Assembly: GCA_016801885.1 (NCBI GenBank)
Contig: CM028898.1
Span: 2,895,177 to 2,959,176 of the forward strand
DNA from: Toxotes chatareus
Taxonomy: Eukaryota; Chordata; Actinopteri; Toxotidae
Length of the DNA: 64,000 nt
Direction: 5' to 3'
The translations under genes were made by a program, and so were the position numbers. The notes beneath the pieces are model-generated. The model searched no databases, was not told the DNA's origin, and saw only the letters and a program-made list of their open reading frames with translations. This document shows, in pieces, positions 37,664 to 51,200 of this stretch (within the stretch, counting starts at the first letter, position 1; each line of letters begins with the position of its first letter).

Positions 37664-39128
37664 TCAGTTTGGACCATAGACTGTATAAGACATGGACGTA
37701 GCACCCGTGACGTCACCCATTGGTTTCGGGGAGTCGTTTTTGTGACCAAACCATGGGCATTTGAGCTGCGCCATCTTGAATTTTAGTGGGAGTGTACTTT
37801 CCATATTTGGCGAAGAAACGGTTACTCTACGGGTCAGCCGGGGTCAGCCGGCCGAGAACCCGGCCACTTAGCCTGGAGCAACCGAGCTAGCCTAAGGCTA
37901 ATCAGCTAATCAGCTAGGCTAACAAGCTAAGCGGCAGCTACACGCAGCTACATCCATCACACGACAGTCCCCGAGTCCGACCCGACTAACTCGACCCCGT
38001 GTAACCGCGACACACAGCATACAACAGAGATCATAATGTTGCTGCTGTGTTTTAAACATGACTGTTTCAGATAGAGAGGTTTTAGATGGAGCTGCAGGGT
38101 TTGGTGGAGTTGTGGGGGGAAATTTATTTCTAGCCTGTTATTTAACTGTGAAACAATCATTATTATTTCATATTAATAAAATATATTAAAACGTTAAAAC
38201 ATTATGATTAGTATTATTGTTATTGTTGCCATTATTATTAATGATATATAATGAGTGAACGTTAAAAAAATACTGATGATAATAATAATAATTAACATAA
38301 TTAACGTGTTTAATATTTAATATTTACCGGCTTTCACCGCTGCCTCCATCCACTATCCATTTACAGTTACAGCAGCCGCTTACTGACAGAGCTGCTCTGT
38401 CCATGCAATGTCGGACCTCGTATTGCCGCAATAAACGGACACTGAGAGCACGGAACACACCGCAGCAGCGTCCCTAACATTATCCGCTCTGGTCCCCTAT
38501 CTGTAACAGCAGCGACCATAAATCGGCAATTAAGTCATAAGCCAGCGGCAAAATATGCCGGCACTAATTAGTGCAAACATCCAGGTAAAATAGTGAGAAA
38601 TTTACTTACCGAAAAAACTGCAACACAGACTCCTTCGACGGTCGGTTAGTACAGTCCACACTACAACAAGCCATACTGTCACAAAAACCTATCCGAGCAT
38701 TGGCAAACAAACACGGACACTGCTGTCAACCGCTGGAGGTAGCCGGAGGCCTCTGGATGTAGCCGCCTAGCCCAGCCGATGCTTTAGCAACGAGCTAACT
38801 GTCAGTGCCTGTCTACGGACTGTCACTTAACGTAACCACGCCCCAATTTATTAAGCCTAAATAACACTAAAACGGTTGTGGTACAAAAAAATTCACCCCC
38901 CTCACAGTGTTCACGGAGGTGGAAACCATCAATAGAGACCAAAAACAAAAAATGTACCAGGCTGTAAATATGTTTTTTTTAGGCTGTAAAGTTGGCTATT
39001 TTAACATGGGGGTCAATGGAGAATTGCTCACTTCTGGAGCCAGCCCCCAGCGGCAGCCGAGGAACTGCAGCTTTTTGAACGCGGAAGTGATCCTCACTGC
39101 TGAAACCTACAACTCCCCCCTTGGTTTG
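37664..39128. mobile_element. Non-autonomous DNA-transposon-like element
   Basis: Begins GGACCATAGACTGTATAAGA and CATGGACGTAG…GTGACGTCACCC, a start seen in a common teleost repeat. Ends with GGGGTCAATGGAGAATTGCT, GGAGCCAGCCCC and GAACGCGGAAGTGATCC, also typical. The interior is CpG-rich with many GCTAG/CTAGC short repeats. No transposase ORF is visible. Exact ends are not resolved. Confidence 0.5.
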
Positions 39129-40519
39129 GACTGAGGCTGCAGGCTCAGAATTGAGGCCTGACCTTGCAGCTCTCCAGCTGAGTGATAGCTACATTTGGTT
39201 TTAGGTCCTTTGTCTTAATCCTACGGTGTATCACAATACTGTGTATCTGTTTCTGTTCAGTTCCAGTTCTGCATTTGCGTAGAGGAGTAGTGTTTGTACT
39301 CTGAAAAAAAAAAAAGTCCAAACTGCTCCCAGGTGAATGGACCCAGGGTGAAGCCATGGCCCCTGGCTGAACTCTGGAGCCAGGTCACGGAGGAACGCAG
39401 AGCCGGCCTTTGATCACTGAAGCACCTCACAGTTCACTTACACTCCTTTGGTCGACTGGCTGCAGGTCAGGTACAATATTACCAGCTTATAAATCATATC
39501 AATGACATGACTGTTGTCAGGTAATTACAATGAAGAGATAACTCTTGACATTATACAGTGGAGGGTTTCTGTTCTCCTCAGTGCCAGTACAAAGCATTCT
39601 CTCTGACCCCAGAAACACAGTGTAGTAATGACCCGCATGTAGCATCATCAAAGGGGAAAACCACACAGCTTTTCATGTCTTTCTTGGCTGACCTAGCTGT
39701 GTAGCTGTGTGCTTGCTACATATGTGTGCGGGTGTGAAAATACAGATGGAGACAAGAACGAGAGATCAGATCAGCGTTTGTCTACTGAAAGAGCCATCAT
39801 GGTCTACGGTGGAGGGAAGGCGGCCAACATCACACTGCCATACATCACAAACAGAGGTTTTTTTCTTCCCAACACAGTTATAATCTTTGGACCCCACAGA
39901 TTCATCTAGTGACACCTTGAGAGGACTCAGGGTTGGGAACCACTGTTTTTACTGCAGTTGCATTAACAAGCTATAAAACCCATAATGACCTTTTAAAGAG
40001 GGTCAGTGGTTAGATTTGTTCTAATGACTGGCTGAATCATCAGGAAACACTTAGTTCTTGTAATGTTTGGGAAAAAATCCCAACATTTAATATTTTAACT
40101 CTTGCAATCTTGTAGTCACACTGAAACATGGAGCTTGGTCAAAGGCCTTCCTTAAGCATGTTACCCCCACCCCCCCCTCTATGTACCATATACCATATAC
40201 CAATATACAACCACCTGCTATCAAGTGACCAAGACTGAACATTCACCCTCAGCCTGTATTGCAGTATTGCAACAACTTAGTTTAGTGTAACATTTTTTAA
40301 CCATGTGACTGCCAAACCTTTCAGTACCATTAAGTACATGTCCCAGTAAACCAACTAACTTTACTATCTACCTCTGTTTTAAACCTTTGCTTGTAACCTA
40401 CATAGATGTAATTTTTTCTTATCAACATCTGTCTGCTGCTGTTAGCTGCTGCTTCTCTAGTGTTTTTAAGCCTGTCTGATGCTTGTCTATGTTTGCATTC
40501 TTCTGCAATATGTGTGTAA

Positions 40520-40521
<2 letters not shown>

Positions 40522-40550
<29 letters not shown>
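40522..40550. repeat. (TG)n microsatellite
   Basis: TG tract followed by a short GA run in the myosin-pts spacer. Confidence 0.95.
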
Positions 40551-40555
<5 letters not shown>

Positions 40556-41241
40556 GAGAGAGAAAGGCTTGTGTAAGGCATTAACAACCCTTTAAAACTG
40601 GTTTAATAACAGCTGGAACTATAAGAGTTGTACTTAACCACAAACACGGAAAACTAAGATTTAAAAAAAAAAAATGTATAAACACTTTAAGAAATGCACA
40701 AACTGTATGTCACAAGTACATATGTTAACAACATACAGATGATACTGTACACTCTGACGCCCCCTGTTGAATGAAGAGCTCCTCTTTTACAGAGGTGTGG
40801 GCCTGTAGCGAGGAGGAGCCCCGGGTCCTGTTACAGAAATGCAACATGTTGGAGAACACAGACAGAAACCAGGCTCGGAGACTGAAGGAGAGGCAGTCAG
40901 ACAGAAAGGACGCACACACACAGAGCTAAAGAATAAAGATGGAAACAGAAAAAAAAAACAGTGAGAGAGGCACAGAGACAAGGAAAGAAGGGAGGAAAGA
41001 AAGAAAAGGGTCAGAGGAAAAGAGGCTGGTTTCTTACATGTGCCAGGGGTCTGCTGTGCAGAGCGATGGTGGGTCTGTACTGGTGGAAGTCAGTCTGGAT
41101 CACACACACTCTCTTCTCCATCCTCACAGCTCACAGCTGCCCATGCTGTCTTCACCCAAGCGGGCTCTGGGGAAGAAGTGAAGCATGTGCATGTGTGTGT
41201 GCTGTCTTGAGGCTCTGGGGAGTGTGTGTCTGTGTGTGTGT

Positions 41242-41244
<3 letters not shown>

Positions 41245-41298
<54 letters not shown>
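41245..41298. repeat. (GA)n microsatellite
   Basis: Pure GA tract, preceded by a GT tract at about 41222-41242. Confidence 0.97.
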
Positions 41299-41300
<2 letters not shown>

Positions 41301-43740
41301 GTGTAAGTGTGTGTGAAAGTGTGTTACGCCTGCTACCTGACCCTGAGACGAGCAGGAGGGAGGCAGAGAGGGGGGTGATGAGCAAAAAGAAAACACGAAC
41401 GAGCTTGAACAGCCCCCCCCCCCCCACACACACATATAAACACACTTCTCCTCCCTCCTGCCTAAAGCCACACCGCCCTCTGACAGCAGTACAACACAGG
41501 GAGACAGGCTGTCACCTAAAATTTACAACCAAAACATGGCAGGTATGATTCATAAAGTCTGTTCGCATGTAAATTAATTAAAATTGGCTGCTACCTTCAT
41601 GGTTGCAGCCATGTCAGTGGCAATCTGGACGTTAACTACCAAACCTTGGCTAATGAAGGTTCCTGCCTTCCTCCTGTCTTCCCCTGACCCCAAGCCAGGT
41701 AAACTCCTGTCTGATCCAGACTCTGAAGACCTTGACCAGTCCTTTTTGTTTTTTATCTAGAGGTTGGAGCCCCTAGAAGGAAGCATAAGTCCTCTTGGCC
41801 ACCCAGTGCCCCTGAGCCTCATCTGCCCAGCGACAACATCAGTATTCATGTTGCAATGAGTGGAGCTGCTCTAAAGAAATTTAACAGCTCTGCAGCATCC
41901 CAGAAACACCACGTAACAACCGACAGGGCAAAGTTGTACAACCAGACAAACTCTGCAGAGGCAGTGTTTTTGTTAAACCCTGTGAAATCAAATTATTCAT
42001 GTGGAATTAGTGACGCTCACAAAGGATTCCTCGAATAATGAGCTGCTCTTAATTCTTAACCCTTGCCACAGAGCTTTTCATTTCCCTGCCTGTCTGACTG
42101 CATGTGTCAGTGTGTCAGTTAGCCATCTCCACACTAAAGATCTGTGGCATCCACTGGCTGCAGGCTGGAGGAAATCAAGCACAAAATGATATGTTTACCT
42201 TGCAACAGAGGGAAAATGACAGCGGAGAGTAATTTATCTTGTTTCATCTTGGGAGTATGAAGGGAACAGGTCATTTAAGTTTTTAATCAGGCTGGCAGTG
42301 GAAACTTGTGATTTTTACAGGCTTATTGTCTGACAGGGGATCAGATGACAGTGGGTTTCTGGCTTGTGTTTCGCAGAGCGCTAAGGCGAGCGGATGTCAG
42401 CATGTGTGCAGAGCTCAAGAATTTGACCCTGTGCTCATGAAAAACGTACTGTATGTCAAAGTCAATTTATTTTTTTTTACCTGAGCATACAGTATGGAGT
42501 CTCACCACGCAGTGCTGCACCACTGCTAGTCATGTTTAGGTTTCAATTTACATTTAAAAAAAACTTCCAGTTTAGTTTTTTTCAAATGAAATCAAGCAAT
42601 CTCCCAGGAATATCCTATGACTTTCAGACAGATGTGATGACAACACAACTTCACCTTTTATTTAAGGCTGAACTAATGAGTATTTTTTAAAAAAGAGCTA
42701 GGCCATTACTTCCAAACCTTGCTGTGTAGAGCTCATCTATGTCAGGGATTTACTCTGGTTGATGTTTCAGAGAAAGTCACTCTGTTGTGGGGCAGATTGA
42801 GTCAGGTGGTCATCCCATGGCTAGCCAGGCATCCACAGACAAAGCTACTGTGAATCCATCACCACAAAAAAAAAACAACAAAAAAAGTAAACCCATAAGT
42901 CTCAGCTGAAGCAAACATACAGTAGGAGCGTCCCCTCTGTGGTTCCATTTGCAGAGACAATTGTAATCTGACACATCTGCCTTGCTATGGGGTAAATACA
43001 CAAAACAGTAAAGCACAGAGTTGTCAGAACATAAAAGCAAACTTATTTCAGGATCATAAGATGCAGTGAAAAATACTTTTCCACAGAGCAGCGGGATAAT
43101 CACTGGCTTTTACCTGTTAATTGCAGTAATCCAGTGACCTTCTATCAGAGTGTAATTATAGAGGTTTGATTTCTTGTGTATCTACCCACTACTGTTAAAA
43201 GTCTGTTTGCGCTGTCGCTGGCTTTGAGTGCAGATCTGGGATCAGCTAACCATTACTGGAATCCGGGGAGTAGATGATGAGGAAAAAAAGGCAGATTCTG
43301 ATCTGGAATCAGTGTTACGGGGGGGAAGGGGGTTATCTCTGCTCTCTCTGTCCTGCTCTGGCTTGTTCGTGGCAGGTTGTCTGCCTGTGCATGACACATG
43401 TTTATGGAATTTGATTAATTAAAGGTTTGAGTTGGCAGCTGAATCTTGACATAAAGATTACAACTTTGGCACTAAAAAAAACGAGGGCCCCCCCACCCCC
43501 CTTGTTATCAGTCATGTATGTGCATCCAGTGACATTTCACACGTCTTGGTCTAAATTTCACAAATGCATTGAAGAGATCAGAATACAACACACCAGGCAA
43601 TGATGAAGGTCTCTGCTGTGATTAAAGGGACAATCAGACAGTACCACTCTGTGTGTGTTAAATATAAAGCTACAGAGGTAAAACCTCCAGCAGCACTTGA
43701 AGCATAAAGAACAACTTTATTGTCTGACCAACGCGTTTCA

Positions 43741-43783
43741 GCTTGTTCATCAGGGTCCTGATGATGGACCCTGATGAACAAGC
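43741..43783. repeat. Perfect 18-bp inverted repeat
   Basis: GCTTGTTCATCAGGGTCC, seven spacer bases (TGATGAT), then the exact reverse complement. The sequence just before it (AACTTTATTGTCTGACCAAC and GCGTTTCAG) is a motif of dispersed vertebrate repeats, so this is probably part of a mobile element rather than a terminator. Confidence 0.85.
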
Positions 43784-46191
43784 AGGAATTCCCTATTCTG
43801 CTTTCACAAATATGAAGCTACAGCCAGCAGCCATTCTGTGTAGATTAGTAATAAAGAGTGGAAGAAGGGAAACAACTAGTCTGAGTCTGTCTGAAGGTAA
43901 CAGTATCAACCTACCAGCGTCTCTAAAGCTCACTAATGAACATATCTCAACTGTTTAATCCATACAAGAAAAAAAAAAATCAAGTTGTGGAAGGTGGTGA
44001 AACTACTGCTCCTGAACTGAGGAGATCATCCTGTGGAATGTGGTAAAATACGCATGACTGAAAAGAGAAGCTGAAAAGAATTTAATATTATTGTAAGGCT
44101 GAGAAATGGCTCATGCCAGCATCTCAGTAACAACACTGCTTGTAATGCATCATATACACTCCATGATAAGTTGTATTTACTTTGTGATTTGTCACTGGAG
44201 TTATTCAAACCCCACAGAGACGGCTGTGCTGCTACACGTCTGCTGCAGTGAACCTTCGGTAATGAATCAGATTGCATATGTTATCCTATGTCTGGAAGAC
44301 TGAGTGTCTGCCTGCTGCTGCTGCTGACTGCTCTGCTACAGCTTTACATAGCAGCGAGAATTATCTCCATAAATCATATGGATCTGTTTCTGCAGAGTGG
44401 ATGTATATATGTGTGGACACAGCTGGGACAATGGAAAATCTAACACTGTCTGTTCTGTCAGTATTTCTACAGAAGAATCAGAACTTATCTGACCTTGTTG
44501 ACTCAATATGGAGATTCATAGGCACAGGATACCGTTTTATCAACAATACCTGGATCTCAAACTCAAATGTAAGTCTGTCTAGAAGTAATAGGTCGCCCTC
44601 TGCTGGTTAAACAGGCCCAATACTTTTGACCAAACAATATCACCTCCAGGTCCGTTTTAGAAAAGAAAAAGATTTGGGGGGGGGGGGGGGGGTAAAAAAG
44701 GCAGTATTGCACCTTTAAAAAAATAACACTACCTGCTTGACATCAATAGGAACATTTGCTAAATTCTTACACTGTTTTTATATTTTCTCATTAAATTCTT
44801 TTAAACTGGTTTAAACTGGTTTAAATACAAATAATCAGACTTTAAATTCAAAACAGAAAGCCTCTGTAACTGTGTTACACTCTGTGAGCAGGAGTCTTAT
44901 AGATATAAGATTTAATCAGGCAGTGAAGGTCCAACAAATGATGGAGCCATGTTGCATCATAGGAACCATAGGATCCACTGTTTTTGGCGCTTGATCCCTA
45001 CCTCAGACTAAAAATGAAAGAAGAATATATCTTGGCCTCTGCTGCAACTTTTTTTTTTCTTTTACTGTTCTTCCTTAATATGTCCAGCTTTATGGAAGTG
45101 CATCACACTGGACTGGATCCTGTCATGTGTCAAGGAAAATATTCAGTGAACGACAATGACAAAACCATCCATTCACTCATTTTCAATAAAAACATCTTTT
45201 GATTTTATTGTAAGAAACCGTTACTTGTCAGCACTTCGAACACTGCTTCACAGTCAGGTTTAAAGCAACAAGTTGAGACGTGTACAGTTTTGTACCACTA
45301 GATGTCACTGTTTGGCTTGATGTCACAGTGTGACTGATGAACCACAGGTCTGAGCGTAAACATCTGTTCAAGCTCATCATTCTGATTATTATTTTGTTAG
45401 TGGCTGGTTTTAAATTAGAAAACCTTTTAAAAACCCTGTTCACAGTAAAGTTCAGTGATGTGGTGACTGACAGCTCCTGCTGATCTGTCTGCCTAGTAAC
45501 AGATGTTGCTCTGTTAGTAAAATTAAAGTGTACTCGTCCATACTGGGGGGGCGGCAGCATTGTGATAATAAATGGAACTTACTTACTAAAAAGCAGGTGG
45601 ATAAAAAAGTAATAAATTTATATCCTGCATTAGTAGTTTGGCTTAACATGTTAAGGTCTAAATCTGGGGTCTCCATCATATTGGTCCCAACCCCACAGGG
45701 GGTCGCATGACAAATCTGAGTGGTTGTAAAATGATAAACAGGATAGGGAGGCAGAAAAAATACATTTCTGCTATAAAAGAATAAGTAATTTTGGGGGCTT
45801 TTGAGAAGGATTCAAATAAAATAAAACAAAGGAAAACAAACTCTTTGGTTAAAACCTGCAGACACACAGTGTTTTAGGGTCTGAACATTTCTGTGTTTTA
45901 CGGCGTCATAAGCCAAAATAGTTGGGAATTACTTCTGAGCAAGGCTTTCCACCTTAAGAAGAATACAAATTCTACAAGAATACTGGACATTTGAATATGC
46001 TACAAAATCTTCAGTGGATAAAGTGCAACAGTATCAATATTAACCCCTTAATATCTGTCACCCTTCATAAACCTGTGTCAGTCTAACAAACCGGAGTCTG
46101 CAGTCATCTGCAAGAAAACAGTGAAGTTTCACCTGCAGCCATTAATGGCACTTGTACACGTCCAGAGCTCATCACGTCAACACTCCGTCTA

Positions 46192-48253
46192 CTACTCTCC
46201 TCGATATATGACAACATTCTTCTCTGTCTCATAGATCTTAATCTCGTGGAGCAGGTTGGGCGGGAGGACCTTCACCATGTTGTCCCAGATGTAAACAGCC
46301 ACGTTCTCAGTGGTGCTGATGGACAGAGGAAAACAAGTCAGTAAACGGAAAACAAACACACACACATAAACTGCTGAAAGCAGTTAAGAAGGATATTCAC
46401 CTGACAACACTGGCAAAAGTAAGGGACGTCCTTATCCAGGTTTTTATGGTCCAGTGGAGTCATGATGACGTCCTGCAGGGACAGGATCAATCTCTCAACA
46501 AAAAGCTTCAGAATAACACATCCAATAAAGCATCAAGCACAAGAGACGTGCAAGCTCGCTGTATGACAGACTTACCTCAATGCATTTCTTCAAGTCTGTC
46601 AGGTTCATGACCATGCCAGTGAGACGATCAATCTATGGACAAACACAGGATGAGGGTGAAACATTTGGCCGGTTGAATGTCCAAAAGTTTTTCAAACCCC
46701 AAACAAATGGATGGTCAAATTCTACTCCTCCATACTACCAGAAATAAAATGATGCTGGGGAAATACTGAATACTGAATTCTTAGCTTCTTATCTTTAAAT
46801 CTAAGATACCAAATTTAAAAATATTATCATCAGCCTAAAAACAAAACAAAAAACCCCCAAACCCCCAAAACTGTATGAAAACTCTTGGGCAAAATGTCTT
46901 TAGGACTAAAACACTAACTCCACTTATCTACAGTTTAGTACTTGTGGATACAGAATATTATAGATGGTATATAGATACTCACCTTTCCACGCACTGTTAC
47001 TTCCACTGTGGACAGAAATCACAGCAGTGAATGAGTGGGAGACACAGACACAGCAGCAGTGCAGCATGTCACAACATGTTACATAACAGGGGTGAATCAA
47101 AGGGCCCAACAAACCTTTGTAGTTGTGTCCGTGACCGTTAGGATTGTTGCATTTTCCATAGACTTTTTTATTCTCCTCATCACTCAGACGAACGCTGTGA
47201 CAGATAGGAGGGAACATGAGTGTGAGTAAAACATGCTGCATTGAAAAACTGTTTTTGTAAGATACTTTCTTACATTTAATATATCAAACTATTAATTTAA
47301 GAAATAATGGCAGATTAATCAAAGATGAAAATAACTCTTACTGCAGCCATAAAAAGGAGTTCATTGGTGGCTACTGAGGACTAATAATAAAAGAAGTCTA
47401 AGAAGAAATAAAAGCATATCAGCATGACAGGTATGAATGTATGGACAAATATAAACTGATTATAGCAAAAGGTTCTTATTAATTGCTGCAGTTTTAACTG
47501 AAAGATCACAGTGCAGCAAGAATGTATGCTATCCAAACAGGTAAAAAGAAAATTAGCAGTTTAGCTGGATAATTAGTACACTGAGTATAGAACTGATCCA
47601 TATTTACTTAATTAGCTTTTATTTACCCTGTCATTATTGTATTTGTTAGGCTACAGAGTGTCACAATTTTATACGGGTTGCTCAGGTGTACAGCGCTCTT
47701 TTTTTCCGACATCGCTGACAACACTTGAACGCAGCACCGGCGCTTGTTTAATGAGTCTTTCCACATGAACCGCAAATCCCACGATAATGATACTAATCCC
47801 ACAGGTTTCATTCACCTAACATATACAGTAGTAAACACAGACGGCTGTCTGTAACACTGCACCGCTATATCTGAACTGTAGACCGGTTTAATGGTCCTTT
47901 CCACACCGAAGATCGTGGCTCTCTCCTCGGCAGCGCCAGTCTCCGTCGAAAATTTAATATCTTTTCGTGTTTTTCAGAGGCACATGAAAAGTTCTGCAGC
48001 ATATTGCAAAATATAAACAACCACTGTCAGGTGTCTGCTAGTACTTTCATTCGGCAAAAAGCTGAGTCAGTAATTCAACCAAGCGTTAAAGGTACGGGCT
48101 GCTCCGTTATCAGCCTCTTACGGTGCGTCTCGTAGTAAAAAGCGGATGGCAGCCTCGGTACCTGTGGAGGCGGTGACAGGCGCTGAAGCTCTGGACGCGG
48201 GTGATGTATCCGATACGCTCCGCGGCGCAGTCGTTCACAGAGGATCCGGCCAT
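46192..48253 (-). CDS. pts: 6-pyruvoyl-tetrahydropterin synthase (frameshift in exon 5)
   Basis: Converts 7,8-dihydroneopterin triphosphate to 6-pyruvoyl-tetrahydropterin, the second step of tetrahydrobiopterin synthesis; the enzyme is a zinc-dependent homohexamer. Exons on the minus strand: 48162-48253, 47115-47194, 46983-47005, 46576-46632, 46401-46472, 46192-46315. Zinc ligands appear in SFSACHRLHS and NNPNGHGHNYK, the catalytic Cys in GKCNNP, the Asp-His pair in PLDHKNLD and the late Glu in YETEKN. The 23-bp third exon (EVTVRGK) matches the mammalian gene layout. The ATG at 48253 gives a length near the usual 145 residues; an in-frame ATG at 48361 would add 36. Exon 5 has one base too many, in the A-run at 46415-46418, so the literal frame stops just after the exon 5/6 junction. 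Exon 6 is otherwise intact and ends VVIYRGE-stop. Identity is certain; functionality as written is not. Confidence 0.96.
46401..46472 (-). pseudogene. pts: pts exon 5 with +1 frameshift
   Basis: The exon is 72 bases between a clean AG acceptor and a GTGAAT donor, but 71 are needed to keep phase with exon 6. Reading gives VPYF and then CQCCQHH-stop; removing one base from the T4 run (A4 on the plus strand, 46415-46418) restores VPYFASVVS followed by TTENVAVY. No other damage is seen in the gene, which favours a homopolymer sequencing error over true gene loss. Splicing at an earlier weak donor (GTGTTG) would also restore frame but would delete conserved residues. Confidence 0.75.
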
Positions 48254-51200
48254 GGTCAGCACCTGAGAGGACGATGAATGATGTGCCGAGAGCCCCGGAA
48301 AGACAAGGGATAAAAAGCTGCCATAGCTCCAGCCCCTCCGTGACTCACGCTGCTCGGCCATTGGCTCAGATCAGGGCGTAAATACAACTCACATGTCACA
48401 CATATCACAGCCCCTGAGGCTGAATGAGCTGAACTCACAACAAACCCAACACACGGTAATAGAATTAAAAAAAAAAAAAAAAAAAGTAGTATGAGAGCTA
48501 CTACAGTATTATGTTCTAACACATTCTGTCAAATTACTAGAAAATTCTGGACCAGAAAATTCATTGTCTTTGGATTAGTTATTATGATTTCATTATCAAT
48601 TAATTATTCACACTTAAAACCGCAAAACGTTCAGTGTATGATTAGTGGTGATATAACTATTCCGATCATACTTATTGCATCTTATTGATGCATGAATGTA
48701 TGGTATAAATAACATTTTAATGATGGTATAGTGGCAACAAATCTACTGCTATAAGGCAGTGGTATAGGAAGTACTAAGCTCATTTACTAAACAAAAGGCA
48801 GAAACACATGCCACACTGTTGAAGTCCTGGAAATGTTCATTAAATAAAAATATTATCAACAAAATATACTTGAAGTTTAAAAAGTTAAAGTAAATGCAGG
48901 TAAATGGCAGTTCTGAGTGTTATACTACAATAAATTATATTTTTGGGGGGTTGTTATTAATGATACATGAATGTGTAACCACCATTATAATGTTAACCCG
49001 TTAATGATGGATTGTTCACACCTTGAGGTCACATGACAGTTGCTAAGGTCATATGGAAGTCATCTGAGGAAGTCACCACAGCCCATCTTTAACGTATTTT
49101 TCTTATGATAAAACAGAAAATATGTAAAGACAGCACTGTTTGCAGTGCTGCATCTTAGGAGTCACACAATTGTGTAAGTCTGCTTCACAGCTGAGTGCGG
49201 CCTCAACAGGTACATAAACAAAAAGTAAGATCTATGTGAGGATATACCTCACGTAGATTTTTAGGCATGCAAGCTAAAGCTGCATGATGAATGTCTGCCT
49301 CTAATCCCAGAGCGTGAGGTCTGCTTTAACTAATCAGTGTTAGTTAAATAAGACTCCTCAGCCCCTGCTGACAGGTGCATCTCTGTGCTAGGTTGTTCCC
49401 TGCTCGAACGAACAGACCATTTTAACAGATGTAATTGTGCTGCTTGTTTATGGTGTAATACACTCTCATGAAAGTGGTTCTGGAAGAACTATTTTCAGTA
49501 TTATGTGTGCGCTCAGGAGAGCAGTGCTCATGGCAGACTGAAGTTATGTCAGCCTTTATAGAAAAGATGGTGGTGGTCATGGAGCACAATCACTCATCAT
49601 GATTAAAAAAAAATGAGAGAAATAGCTGCAAGGAGCAATCTGGAGTTACTGGGATGTGAAGGGCAGAGAACTGGTGCTAATGCTGTGGGTTCTGGCTGCT
49701 GTACAACCATGGGAGCAGCACTGTATAAAATCTGGTGCAAATTGGACTTTGTGCTGAGAGCTTTGAAATTAAGAAATGCCAGAGATGTCACTTATCATGA
49801 GTTTAGAGACATAATAACAATAGTAATTGGCGCCTAGAGGCATAAACTTTTACCTTTAGTCATATTTAAGCAAATTAATGTGAACGAGAGTCAAATAAAA
49901 CAGAGAAACACAACAGAACAGAGCAAAAACCACAGCAGCAATGGGTCAGATGTTACTTTTACAATGCCTTTTAAATTAGGGATTTAAAAAAAAAAACACA
50001 AACAATGGTTCAAAAACTTACGACAGCCAACACATAAAATATTTTGCTGAAATGCCCCTTTAAATGACAGTGTGTGTGCATAAGGAGGCCCAGAAGGGAC
50101 ATCTGCCACTGCACGTTTCCTCCCATTATCCCTCTTTTTTTTTTTTTAACCTTTACAGTATCCAGGATGTTTTGAGCTAATGGGACACTCGCATGCTTCA
50201 TTTCAGGCCCACTGTCACACCTGAAGGGCATTTCAGGGGCCGAAGTGGCCCTTTGGTCAGCTCAAGCAACTCAAGTGCCACTTTGGTGCAACTTTAGGTT
50301 GAAAATAAACTCTAATCCTGATCCCTCTCCCAAATCCTACACAATAAAGAGCCCCTGTCACTTAGAGAGACCACAGTTTACAGCTCTACCACGGAGATTT
50401 ACCAGGACTGAGCATTCACTTTATACTTCAGATTATACAAGCCAGGTTGTTCTCAGGATGTGTTTCCGCTTTCATGCTACGGTGTAACTATCACAATCAT
50501 GTCAAAAGAGACTTATACATTTGGAGCAGTTACAGCCACCTCACACGTAGAACAACATTCAGACTCCAGGTGGAAAATCTAAGTCTAGTTTACAGAGGGA
50601 CATCAGCAGGTATAATGAAATGTGGAGAGTTTACCAAGTGTTGGTCTGTCAGAGAATTAGAAGATGATCTATAACAGTTTAACTACTGTTTTATTTGTGC
50701 ACATACATTGTTGTGAGACTACATGTACAAATCATGTGATAAGTTGTAACTGTACAACAATGCCTTGGATACATTTAAAGCCTCTTAAGAATATAAAACA
50801 TATAAAGCCTGTAAAACCTGCTGCACATAGACCCTCATTATTCATATTCAGACAACAAATACATTGTATTTATACTCACATTTCAATCCAGATGTTGTGT
50901 CACATGGATATTTATAACTGGCCTGATATGGGAAGATGTTACAGTTTCCATGGTAATTAAAAAAAAAATGCTTAACACTGCTGTTGCATTTATATAGTAC
51001 AAGCTTCACTGTGTATGTACAAATACCAAAGGTGAACATTATATACCTGCTATAAGAATGTAATGTATGTTACTGCTGTAAGTGTAGAGCACTGAATGAA
51101 GCTTCTGTAGGTGACTGGTCTGGATGGAGGCAAAAAGATTAAATTATCTGTAGTGGAAAATGCCTTAAATTTCCTTTTTTAAATCGGATTCTTTGGTACA

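Larger units (their letters stand above)
35360..46191. other. Repeat-rich spacer between myosin rod and pts
   Basis: Searched by eye on the minus strand for myosin motor hallmarks (GESGAGKT P-loop, switch II, actin-binding loop, IQ motifs); none was found. Contents are a SINE (37311-37510), a CpG-rich DNA-transposon-like block (37664-39128), GT and GA tracts (40522-40550, 41245-41298), a perfect inverted repeat (43741-43783) and a G-run near 44677. No gene is supported here. Confidence 0.6.

Noticed and set aside
41124..41471. Overlapping open frames of Ser-Leu and Arg-Glu repeats on both strands
   Set aside because: These are translations of the GA microsatellite, not genes.
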